Shown here: piece after piece, positions 1-5,458 of the stretch
How positions within the stretch are numbered: the first letter of the stretch is position 1
How the letters are laid out: each line of letters opens with the position of its first letter
From: Sphingobacterium sp.
Lineage (GTDB): Bacteria > Bacteroidota > Bacteroidia > Sphingobacteriales > Sphingobacteriaceae
NCBI GenBank assembly: GCA_030146225.1
Contig: JASLCA010000041.1
Location: 1 to 5,668 of the forward strand
Direction: 5' to 3'
DNA: 5,668 nt
Made by a program: the position numbers and the translations under genes
Notes under the pieces: model-generated
What the model was told of the DNA's origin: nothing
The model's database searches: none
Seen by the model: only the letters and a program-made list of their open reading frames with translations

Positions 1-29
1 GGCGCGATACCGGGCTACGCTACACCCCG
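1..29 (-). tRNA. tRNA-Pro, 5' part only (rest lies off the left edge)
   Basis: Read on the minus strand, this stretch begins CGGGGTGTAGCGTAGCCCGG and matches the 5' half of bacterial tRNA-Pro. It has a 5' acceptor strand CGGGGTG, then T8 and A9. A D-arm follows in which GCG can pair with CGC around a loop containing A14 and G18-G19, and the window ends at the first bases of the anticodon stem. A C at position 1 is typical of bacterial proline tRNAs. The anticodon and 3' half are outside the window, so the Pro identity rests on resemblance of the 5' half and the isoacceptor cannot be named. A good minus-strand promoter element lies about 35 bp upstream, which supports a live gene transcribed leftward, away from rplS. 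Confidence 0.82.
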
Positions 30-32
30 ATT

Positions 33-50
33 AAAAAGTATCACCTTTTT
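33..50 (-). other. Small inverted repeat in the tRNA-Pro 5' leader
   Basis: AAAAAG (33-38) and CTTTTT (45-50) form a 6-bp stem around a 6-nt loop, within the presumed 5' leader immediately before mature tRNA-Pro. It could structure the precursor near the RNase P cut site. It is weak and A/T-rich and may be chance. Confidence 0.3.
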
Positions 51-63
51 GTCTTGTGTGGCA

Positions 64-94
64 CAAAGATACAGCATTTTTAATACAAGTCAAG
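64..94 (-). promoter_or_regulatory. Promoter of the tRNA-Pro gene (Bacteroidota type)
   Basis: CAAAGATA at 64-71 is the complement of TATCTTTG, an exact match to the Bacteroidota -7 consensus TAnnTTTG. CAAG at 91-94 (CTTG on the minus strand) fits a -33 TTTG box in 3 of 4 positions, with a 19-bp spacer. Transcription would start near position 57, about 28 nt before the mature tRNA 5' end. The pyrG promoter uses the same eight-base element. Confidence 0.72.
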
Positions 95-118
95 CGCTAT
101 TTTAAAGTTTACAGCTAA

Positions 119-392
119 AACACTAGGCTATTGTAAGATAAAGTTCTAAGCCCTACTAATACCTAGCTATTGAAATCCGCTCTAATACATATCCTATAAG
201 TAGTCTCTCCATATACCTACCTTAATAATCATCACTTCTTCTCTAATACATATCCTATAAGTAGTCCCTACATTTACTTACCATAGCAATATCCAATACT
301 ACCTATACTATATTAATGCCTATGAATGCTTACTTATAACCACCTTCACAAATACTACCTTTAGTAATCTGGCTAATACCTATCTATAATAG
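119..392. repeat. G-poor intergenic region with a duplicated ~61-bp unit and degenerate copies
   Basis: This fills most of the gap between the divergent tRNA-Pro and rplS promoters, and I see no gene in it. An exact 26-bp direct repeat occurs at 180-205 and 241-266. Similarity continues for about 20 bases past each copy, so the pair reads as a two-copy tandem repeat of period 61. The core CTAATAC(A/C)TA(T/G)C recurs in weaker form at 156-174 and at 373-392, the latter matching the 182-203 core with two single-base gaps. AATACTACCT also appears twice (295-304 and 351-360). From 181 to 360 the plus strand has only 8 G against 48 C. There is no regular spacer pattern and no coding frame of note. 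Possible meanings are a decaying repeat family, a regulatory or nucleoid-protein binding array, or replication slippage. Confidence 0.7.
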
Positions 393-454
393 CGCTGCGA
401 AACGAGGTCCCATTAGAAATGTGAAAAAAAAATAAAAGGAAGACATTTTTTTCA

Positions 455-462
455 TACCTTTG
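455..462 (+). promoter_or_regulatory. -7 element of the rplS promoter
   Basis: TACCTTTG is an exact TAnnTTTG match. No clear TTTG -33 box lies at the usual distance, since an A-rich tract (424-440) occupies that place and may act instead as an upstream element. Transcription would begin near 468 and give a leader of about 115 nt before the L19 start codon. The A-rich tract and lack of a second box leave some doubt. Confidence 0.65.
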
Positions 463-467
463 CAGTC

Positions 468-583
468 ATTAAGAAAACTAGAATATAAGATTGTTTAGAA
501 AGTGCTTTTTTATTCCGTAAAAAAACGCTAATATTGCAATCCGATTTTTACAGGATATAAGTCGTTAATAATTACTCAAAATC
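468..583 (+). promoter_or_regulatory. Structured 5' leader of rplS, candidate autoregulatory RNA
   Basis: The presumed untranslated leader is long for a single ribosomal protein gene. It contains a strong hairpin at 501-529: AGTG pairs with CGCT (one G-T), there is one C/A mismatch, then TTTTTTA pairs with TAAAAAA around a 5-nt TTCCG loop. Downstream are two mutually exclusive pairings: ATCC (539-542) with GGAT (553-556), or CGATTT (542-547) with AAGTCG (559-564). No T-run follows the hairpin, so it does not look like an intrinsic terminator, and control of translation would be more likely than attenuation. L19 leaders are known from Firmicutes, and ribosomal proteins often repress their own mRNAs. 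Function here is inferred from position and folding by eye only. Confidence 0.45.
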
Positions 584-931
584 ATGGATTTAGTAAAATT
601 TGTAGAAGAGCAAGCGGTCATAAAAAATGAAACCCCTGCTTTTAAAGCTGGAGATACCATCAGCGTTCATTATAAGATTCGCGAAGGAAATAAAGAGCGT
701 GTTCAGGTCTACCAAGGTGTAGTACTTCAATTAAACAGCGAAAGTACTAACGCTACTTTTACTGTTCGTAAAATCTCTAACGGTATAGGTGTTGAGCGTA
801 TCTTCCCTATAAATTCACCAAACATTGATAAAATAGAAGTTAACAGTGTTGGTAAAGTTCGTCGCGCTAAATTATTCTATTTACGTGGCCTTACTGGTAA
901 AGCTGCTCGTATTAAAAGTAAACGTATGTAA
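584..931 (+). CDS. rplS: 50S ribosomal protein L19 (bL19)
   Basis: This is the large-subunit ribosomal protein bL19, which sits at the 30S-50S interface and helps form an intersubunit bridge. The 115-residue length is normal for the family. The N-terminal half has the family pattern F-x-x-G-D-T-I-x-V (residues 20-28) and KIREGNKERVQVYQGVV (31-47). The C-terminal signature KVRRAKLFYLRGLTGKAARI (91-110) is intact, followed by the usual basic tail. The ATG at 584 gives the standard MDLVKFVEEQ start. No Shine-Dalgarno sequence precedes it, as is common in Bacteroidota; the upstream bases are A/T-rich. The gene appears monocistronic, with its own promoter, a long structured leader and a strong terminator directly behind it, and without the rpsP-rimM-trmD neighbours seen in proteobacteria. 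Confidence 0.98.
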   Translation: MDLVKFVEEQAVIKNETPAFKAGDTISVHYKIREGNKERVQVYQGVVLQLNSESTNATFTVRKISNGIGVERIFPINSPNIDKIEVNSVGKVRRAKLFYLRGLTGKAARIKSKRM

Positions 932-953
932 TCTCGTATTACTACGAAAACAT

Positions 954-984
954 AAAAAAAGCCTCTTTTTAAGGGGCTTTTTTT
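954..984 (+). terminator. Intrinsic terminator after rplS
   Basis: The stem GCCTCTT (961-967) pairs with AAGGGGC (971-977), including one G-T pair, around a TTT loop. Seven A before and seven T after (954-960 and 978-984) extend the stem and supply the U-tract. It starts 22 nt after the rplS stop. The flanking A and T runs make it look bidirectional. Confidence 0.92.
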
Positions 985-1083
985 ATGCCTTATCTTTTCG
1001 AAAATAGGATTGCAGCCCTAAACAATCCACATAATGCCTTTATTCCCTCCCCACAACGCAAGCATTTGCTATTACAATATTTA

Positions 1084-1105
1084 TGTTACAAACTAATTTG
1101 TAACA
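1084..1105. promoter_or_regulatory. Perfect 9-4-9 inverted repeat, candidate operator of the carbohydrate operon
   Basis: TGTTACAAA (1084-1092) and TTTGTAACA (1097-1105) are exact inverse complements separated by CTAA. The dyad ends 28 bp before the start codon at 1134. Its TTTG at 1097-1100 could double as a -33 promoter box, so a bound dimeric regulator would be placed to block or guide RNA polymerase. Size and TGT...ACA ends resemble sites of dimeric helix-turn-helix regulators such as the CRP/FNR type. The regulator is not encoded in this window and its family cannot be told from the site alone. It has no T-run after it, so it is not a terminator. Confidence 0.62.
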
Positions 1106-1122
1106 GTTTTATGCCTATTTTG
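1097..1122 (+). promoter_or_regulatory. Weak candidate promoter of the CBM9-like/GHL10-like operon
   Basis: TTTG (1097-1100) and TATTTTG (1116-1122) resemble the Bacteroidota -33 and -7 boxes. The -7 box is one base short of TAnnTTTG, and the spacer is 15 bp rather than about 19-20. Transcription would start only a few bases before the ATG at 1134. A partial alternative is TATCTTTT at 991-998, just after the rplS terminator, which would give a ~130-nt leader containing the dyad. I cannot decide between them. Confidence 0.35.
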
Positions 1123-1133
1123 AGGTGTAAATT

Positions 1134-2240
1134 ATGAAAAAATCGATAACCTTCTTAACAGCCACCTTCTGCTTTTGCCTCACAGGCACTATGCTCCATG
1201 CTCAGGAAAACCTTCTGGATTATGCCAAAATGCAGTCCCAAAGCCTACATTATGCGGTTACTAAAACCAGCGAACCTATACTGATTGATGGGGATGACTC
1301 GGAGTCTTCCTGGAATAAAGCACAGTGGACAAGTAGCTTTATTGACATTGAGGGGGCTAGTAAGTCGAAACCGCTTTACGACAGCAAGGTTAAGATGTTA
1401 TGGGATGAGGAGCACCTTTATATCTATGCCCTTATGGAGGAACCTCATATTTGGGCTGACTTGATAAATCATGACGATATTATCTACCACAATAATGATT
1501 TTGAAGTTTTCTTAAAGCCTTACCCCATGCAAGCCTTCTATTATGAGATTGAGGTTAATCCACTTAATACAGTAATGGATCTTATGATGGCCAAGCCCTA
1601 CCGCCACGGTGGGGAAGCAATTATGCATTGGGATGTTAAGGGCCTTCGGTCGGCTGTACGCATTAAGGGCACGTTAAACGACCCTTCTGACAAGGATCAG
1701 TACTGGACAGTGGAGATGGCGATCCCCTTTAAGGCACTCAGTACCTATGGTAGAAATGCCACCCCAAAATTGAATGAGCATTGGCGTATTAACTTCTCTA
1801 GAGTTCAATGGCAACATCAACTCCGTGACAACACCTATGAACGCCTCCAATACAACAATAAACTACAGCCCGAGGACAACTGGGTATGGTCCCCGATCGG
1901 TCTGGTCAATATGCATTATCCCGAAAGATGGGGCTATTTGCAATTTGTAAATACGCATTTGGACGAAATCCAAAAGCCTACCTATGCAAACTTGGAAACT
2001 GTGGCTTGGAACTTACATTACTTACAACGCTTGTTTAAGATGGATCATCAGGTATTTGCTAGCGACATTAAGGAATTACAAAGCCACTTCCCTAGCCTGA
2101 AACTGCCTGTAGAAACCTATGCAAGCTATTTTTTTACCAACAATGCTAAAACCTTTTATCAAATAAAACTTACCGATACACAAGAGAATATCTCATTCTC
2201 AATAGACAGTCACGGATACTATAAAATCGATTATGAATAG
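1134..2240 (+). CDS. Secreted carbohydrate-binding family 9-like (CBM9-like) protein
   Basis: This is a 368-residue exported protein. Residues 1-23 form a Sec signal peptide: MKKS, a hydrophobic core, then LHA before Q24, a typical signal peptidase I site. C13 and C15 lie inside the core without a lipobox, so it is not an evident lipoprotein. Residues about 45-272 read as the CBM9-like beta-sandwich used for sugar or xylan-type ligands. The family cues are ILIDGDDSESSWNKAQW (49-65), the strand pair VKMLWDEEHLYIYALMEEP (86-104), NDFEVFLKP (121-129), YYEIEVNPLNTVMDL (136-150), WTVEMAIPFKAL (191-202), HWRINFSRVQW (216-226) and DNWVWSPIGLVNMHYPERWG (248-267). The last ~90 residues form a separate tail ending in a short beta-like stretch. 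No catalytic motif is seen, so a binding role is the safer call. The next gene overlaps its stop codon, which points to joint work on a glycan. The ligand is unknown. Confidence 0.85.
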   Translation: MKKSITFLTATFCFCLTGTMLHAQENLLDYAKMQSQSLHYAVTKTSEPILIDGDDSESSWNKAQWTSSFIDIEGASKSKPLYDSKVKMLWDEEHLYIYALMEEPHIWADLINHDDIIYHNNDFEVFLKPYPMQAFYYEIEVNPLNTVMDLMMAKPYRHGGEAIMHWDVKGLRSAVRIKGTLNDPSDKDQYWTVEMAIPFKALSTYGRNATPKLNEHWRINFSRVQWQHQLRDNTYERLQYNNKLQPEDNWVWSPIGLVNMHYPERWGYLQFVNTHLDEIQKPTYANLETVAWNLHYLQRLFKMDHQVFASDIKELQSHFPSLKLPVETYASYFFTNNAKTFYQIKLTDTQENISFSIDSHGYYKIDYE

Positions 2241-3309
2241 CAGAAGAAACTTTATTAAAACCGCCGGCCTAGGCTTAGCGGCGCTCCAACTTCAGCCGCA
2301 AGAAGCCTTAGCACGAAGCGCAAATAGCCCCTTACTGTTTGACTTTTGGCTTTGGGCTAGACCGCATGATAAAGAAAGCGAAAGCCAACTTAAGACACGC
2401 TACCAAAGCTATAAAGACGCTGGGGTACGGGGAATTTTCTTTGAAAATTACAGCAAGCGACATTTTCAATTAGCCAAGGAATATGGTTTGGAAGCACATC
2501 GTTGGATGTGGACAATGAACCGCGGCGAAAAAGAATTATTGGAGAAACATCCTGAATATTATGCAGTTAGTAGATCGGGCAAGTCTTGCGCCGACAACCC
2601 ACCTTATGTGGGCTACTACCGCTTCCTATGTCCTTCTCATCCAGATGTCCCCAAGTACTTGGAAGATCGGGCGCGTGAACAGCTTGAAAAAGAAGATGTG
2701 GATGGCTTACACTTGGACTATATACGCTATCCCGATGTTATTCTACCCGTTAATCTTTGGGAAAATTATAAGTTAGACCAATCTACAGAGCTTGCTGACT
2801 ATGACTTCTGCTATAGCCAGTTTAGTAAGGATGCCTTTTTAAAGGAGACCGGGATCGATATTGACAAGGTGCAACGCCCTGAACAAAGTCTTTCTTGGCG
2901 CTCATTCCGCTATAGACAGATAACCAAGGTGGTTAATCATTTATGCACTACTGCACTGGAATACAAAAAACCCGTTACGGCTGCTGTCTTCCCAACGCCT
3001 GACCTTGCCCGAAGAATTGTACGCCAAGACTGGCCTAGCTGGAATCTGTCGGGAGTTTTCCCAATGATATACCATGGTTTTCACAAGGAACCTGTACAAT
3101 GGATTGGCACCGCGGTTGCTGAAGGCGTGCAAGCAGTTCACGGTAGATATCCCCTCTATGCTGGCTTGTATTTACCAGACTTCAAAAATCTGCAAGAACT
3201 TAAAACAGGCATCCTTTTAGCAAAAGCCAATGGCGCGGCTGGAATTTCCCTCTTTGGAGAAACTGATTTTGACCCAGCAACCATCGCACTCTTGCGATCT
3301 GTACGTTAA
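2233..3309 (+). CDS. Tat-exported putative glycosyl hydrolase, family-10-like TIM barrel (GHL10-like)
   Basis: This is a 358-residue protein with a clear twin-arginine signal: SRRNFIK (residues 3-9) matches S-R-R-x-F-L-K, a hydrophobic run AGLGLAALQL follows, and ALA at 25-27 offers a cleavage site. Tat export implies folding, perhaps with a cofactor or metal, before crossing the inner membrane. The mature part looks like a (beta/alpha)8 barrel of the GHL10/DUF187 kind. Cues are FDFWLWARPH (36-45), YKDAGVRGIFFEN (60-72), the strand-end motif VDGLHLDYIRYP (156-167) with acidic D157 and D162, TAAVFPTP (249-256), VFPMIYHGF (275-283), YPLYAGLYLPDF (306-317) and GAAGISLFGETDFD (334-347). E343 or D162 could be catalytic, but I cannot assign residues. 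The ATG overlaps the previous gene by 8 nt (ATGAATAG), so translation is probably coupled. Enzyme activity and substrate are inferred from fold resemblance only. Confidence 0.72.
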   Translation: MNSRRNFIKTAGLGLAALQLQPQEALARSANSPLLFDFWLWARPHDKESESQLKTRYQSYKDAGVRGIFFENYSKRHFQLAKEYGLEAHRWMWTMNRGEKELLEKHPEYYAVSRSGKSCADNPPYVGYYRFLCPSHPDVPKYLEDRAREQLEKEDVDGLHLDYIRYPDVILPVNLWENYKLDQSTELADYDFCYSQFSKDAFLKETGIDIDKVQRPEQSLSWRSFRYRQITKVVNHLCTTALEYKKPVTAAVFPTPDLARRIVRQDWPSWNLSGVFPMIYHGFHKEPVQWIGTAVAEGVQAVHGRYPLYAGLYLPDFKNLQELKTGILLAKANGAAGISLFGETDFDPATIALLRSVR

Positions 3310-3358
3310 TTTCACAGCCTTCCAGCGAGCCTAGATGCATACTAAAGCTTGCCAAACA

Positions 3359-3402
3359 ACAAAGTCTCCTTTTCAAAACTCACATGGAAAAGGAGACTTT
3401 GT
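3359..3402. terminator. Long perfect hairpin after the carbohydrate operon, probable terminator
   Basis: A 16-bp perfect stem pairs 3359-3374 (ending AAGTCTCCTTTTC) with 3387-3402 (starting GAAAAGGAGACTT) around a 12-nt loop. It lies about 50 nt after the stop codon at 3307-3309. The sequence behind it is T-rich but broken (TATTATTATGTTTTATTTT), so it is not a textbook U-tract. It would end the operon or protect its mRNA 3' end, and insulate pyrG, whose promoter begins about 20 bp further on. Confidence 0.7.
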
Positions 3403-3417
3403 ATTATTATGTTTTAT

Positions 3418-3449
3418 TTTCGATTAATTCCGAAAAAACCTTATCTTTG
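3418..3449 (+). promoter_or_regulatory. Promoter of pyrG-yidC
   Basis: TATCTTTG (3442-3449) is an exact TAnnTTTG -7 box. TTTC at 3418-3421 fits the -33 TTTG box in 3 of 4 positions with a 20-bp spacer. Transcription should start around 3453-3457, at or near the bases CCCG, leaving a leader of about 65 nt that contains a CGGCCG palindrome (3475-3480) and no Shine-Dalgarno sequence. Confidence 0.82.
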
Positions 3450-3520
3450 TATCCCGTACAAAAGGTAGATAATTCGGCCGTTTTTAAGCCCTTTTATCAC
3501 TAAAATCCCATTAAATTGCT

Positions 3521-5131
3521 ATGAGTAAATACATCTTTGTTACGGGCGGCGTAACCTCGTCGTTAGGAAAAGGCATTATTGCAGCATCTCTTGCTAAACT
3601 TCTACAAGCTCGCGGTTTTAAAGTTACCATCCAAAAGTTCGACCCCTACATCAATATAGACCCAGGCACCTTGAACCCTTATGAACATGGCGAATGTTAT
3701 GTTACTGAAGATGGTGCTGAGACTGACTTGGACCTTGGTCACTACGAGCGCTTCTTAAATGTGCCTACTTCACAAGCCAACAATGTAACAACAGGTAGAA
3801 TCTATCAACATGTGATTGAGCAAGAACGTGCTGGCGCTTACCTTGGTAAGACTGTGCAGGTTATCCCACATATCACTGATGAGATTAAACGTCGCATGCA
3901 ATTGCTTGGACAAACCAATGAATACGACATTATTATTACTGAGCTTGGGGGTACTGTGGGGGATATAGAATCTCTTCCATTTATTGAAGCCGTGCGTCAA
4001 CTGCGTTGGGAACTGGGTAATAGTGATTCTTTAGTAATTCACTTAACGCTGATCCCTTATTTAGCTGCTGCTGGCGAACTTAAAACCAAGCCTACTCAGC
4101 ACTCCGTAAAAACGCTTCTTGAATATGGTATACAGCCAGATATCTTGGTTTGCCGTACAGAACATAAATTAACGCAGGAAATACGTAAGAAACTTGCCCA
4201 ATTCTGTAATGTAAACATTAATGCTGTTGTGGAGTCTATCGATGCGCCTACCATCTATGATGTGCCATTGAATATGCTTAAAGAGCAATTGGACAAAACT
4301 GCATTAGCTAAATTAAAGCTTTCTACTAAACAGGAGCCGGACTTAGAAAGTTGGAAGGTTTTCTTAGGTAAGTTAAAAAACCCAACCAATGAAGTAACTA
4401 TCGGACTTGTAGGTAAATATGTGGAGCTTCCGGATGCTTATAAATCTATAATTGAAGCATTTATTCACGCTGGATCAGTCAACGAGACCCGTGTTAAAGT
4501 GATATACATCGCTGCCGAAAGTTTAAATGACGAGAAGGTTGGAGACAAATTAAAAGACTTAGATGGCGTACTTGTTGCCCCTGGCTTTGGTGCGCGTGGC
4601 ATGGAAGGAAAACTAGCAGCAATTAAGTATGTGCGTGAAAATCAAATTCCATTCTTTGGTATCTGCCTAGGTATGCAGTGTGCGGTTATAGAATTTGGTA
4701 GAAATGTCCTTGGTCTGGATGGCGCGAACAGCTATGAAATGGATGAAAATACTCCACACCCAGTTATCAACTTGATGGAAGAGCAGAAAAACATCACAAA
4801 CATGGGTGGTACCATGCGTCTAGGTGCTTACGACTGTGAAATCAAAAAAGGCACAAAAGCCTTTGGCATTTATGGTAAAACTAAGATTTCCGAGCGTCAC
4901 CGCCACCGTTATGAATTTAATAATGCTTACTTAAAACAATACGAGGAGGCAGGAATGATTGCTTCTGGCTTTAACCCGCTGACAGGTTTAGTGGAAATAG
5001 TGGAGTTGAAAAACCACCCTTTCTTTGTGGCTGGTCAATTTCACCCAGAATTAAAATCAACTGTTGCTAATCCTCACCCACTTTTTGTTAGCTTTGTAGC
5101 CGCTTCTTTGGCAAACCAAAAAAGCAAGTAG
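3521..5131 (+). CDS. pyrG: CTP synthase (glutamine-hydrolysing)
   Basis: CTP synthase converts UTP, ATP and glutamine to CTP, the last step of pyrimidine nucleotide synthesis, in the cytoplasm as a tetramer. The 536 residues match the family's usual ~535-550. The N-terminal synthetase domain (about 1-267) starts MSKYIFVTGGVTSSLGKG with the phosphate-binding loop at 9-18, followed by QKFDPYINIDPGTLNPYEHGE (38-58) and the EDGAETDLDLGHYERF region (63-78). ELGGTVGDIES (141-151) is the conserved Mg-binding stretch. The C-terminal class I glutamine amidotransferase domain (about 292-533) carries the nucleophile C382 in GICLGMQC and the H508 and E510 pair in GQFHPE; the oxyanion loop APGFGARG is at 353-360. 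All key residues are present. It has its own promoter, and yidC starts 29 nt after its stop without an evident terminator, so the two are probably co-transcribed. Confidence 0.98.
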   Translation: MSKYIFVTGGVTSSLGKGIIAASLAKLLQARGFKVTIQKFDPYINIDPGTLNPYEHGECYVTEDGAETDLDLGHYERFLNVPTSQANNVTTGRIYQHVIEQERAGAYLGKTVQVIPHITDEIKRRMQLLGQTNEYDIIITELGGTVGDIESLPFIEAVRQLRWELGNSDSLVIHLTLIPYLAAAGELKTKPTQHSVKTLLEYGIQPDILVCRTEHKLTQEIRKKLAQFCNVNINAVVESIDAPTIYDVPLNMLKEQLDKTALAKLKLSTKQEPDLESWKVFLGKLKNPTNEVTIGLVGKYVELPDAYKSIIEAFIHAGSVNETRVKVIYIAAESLNDEKVGDKLKDLDGVLVAPGFGARGMEGKLAAIKYVRENQIPFFGICLGMQCAVIEFGRNVLGLDGANSYEMDENTPHPVINLMEEQKNITNMGGTMRLGAYDCEIKKGTKAFGIYGKTKISERHRHRYEFNNAYLKQYEEAGMIASGFNPLTGLVEIVELKNHPFFVAGQFHPELKSTVANPHPLFVSFVAASLANQKSK

Positions 5132-5160
5132 CAGAATTTTGAGTATAAAAAAAATAAAAA

Positions 5161-5454
5161 ATGGATAGAAATACCCTTATTGGATTAGTGATAATTTTCG
5201 GAATTCTGGCTGGTTCATTTTATTTAATGAAGCCTTCAGAGCATGAAATTAAACAAGAACAACTACTGCAGGATTCCATAAAAAGAGCTAAGAATGGCTT
5301 TTCTCCGCTTGCGGATTCAATTAAAAGCAATACCCAGGCAGTGTTGGATACTTCAGCTGTATTGGGCAAACCTTTTGGTGCTGCACGCTTAGGTGAAGAG
5401 CAAGTTATCACCTTGGAAAACGAACTAATTATTGCTGAAATTAGTTCTATAGGA
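5161..5454 (+). CDS. yidC: Membrane protein insertase YidC, N-terminal part, cut off by the chimeric junction
   Basis: YidC (Oxa1/Alb3 family) inserts and folds inner-membrane proteins, alone or with SecYEG. The 98 visible codons show the usual beginning: MDRN, a single N-terminal membrane helix (about residues 5-23, TLIGLVIIFGILAGSFYLM), then a charged linker (24-65). The start of the periplasmic domain is the strand-like VITLENELIIAEISSIG (82-98), where Bacteroidota YidC usually continues into a GG/GA-K motif. A full protein would be around 600 residues, and the insertase core with its five helices is missing. The coding frame runs into unrelated high-GC DNA at about 5453 and stays open to the window end by chance, so nothing after codon 98 is YidC. 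The ATG at 5161 follows an A-rich stretch 29 nt after pyrG; pyrG-yidC adjacency is common in this phylum. Assignment rests on the N-terminal pattern plus this synteny. Confidence 0.85.
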
Positions 5455-5458
5455 CCAG
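5453..5458. other. Chimeric junction between Bacteroidota DNA and high-GC proteobacterial DNA
   Basis: Left of here the yidC frame still reads a sensible periplasmic strand (ISSIG). Right of here the ABC ATPase frame reads ...QPDGG, which in this family normally follows Y (TAC/TAT), but the codon at 5453-5455 is GAC. The shared bases ACC or so leave room for only a few bases of microhomology. No inverted repeat, direct repeat or recombinase site is visible at the breakpoint. Confidence 0.88.

Noticed and set aside
156..392. Repeats with unique stretches between them, considered as a CRISPR array.
   Set aside because: Only two copies are exact. Intervals between cores are irregular (26, 61 and 130 bp), the similarity runs on into the supposed spacer, and no cas gene is near.
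1007..1028. Inverted repeat GGATTG...CAATCC behind the rplS terminator.
   Set aside because: The 6-bp arms with a 10-nt loop are short and have no T-run or clear position effect, so this is probably chance.
2561..2776. Plus-strand open frame of 71 codons inside the GHL10-like gene.
   Set aside because: It is out of phase within a gene that has a signal peptide and conserved motifs, and it resembles no protein family I know.
2941..3141. Minus-strand open frame of 66 codons opposite the GHL10-like gene.
   Set aside because: It is antisense to a well-supported coding region, with no promoter or family resemblance.
3770..4000. Minus-strand open frame of 76 codons opposite pyrG.
   Set aside because: It lies wholly within the strongly conserved synthetase domain of pyrG and is a shadow frame.
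5220..5411. Minus-strand open frame of 63 codons opposite yidC.
   Set aside because: It is antisense to the yidC linker region, and the Ser/Cys-rich translation is typical of a shadow frame.
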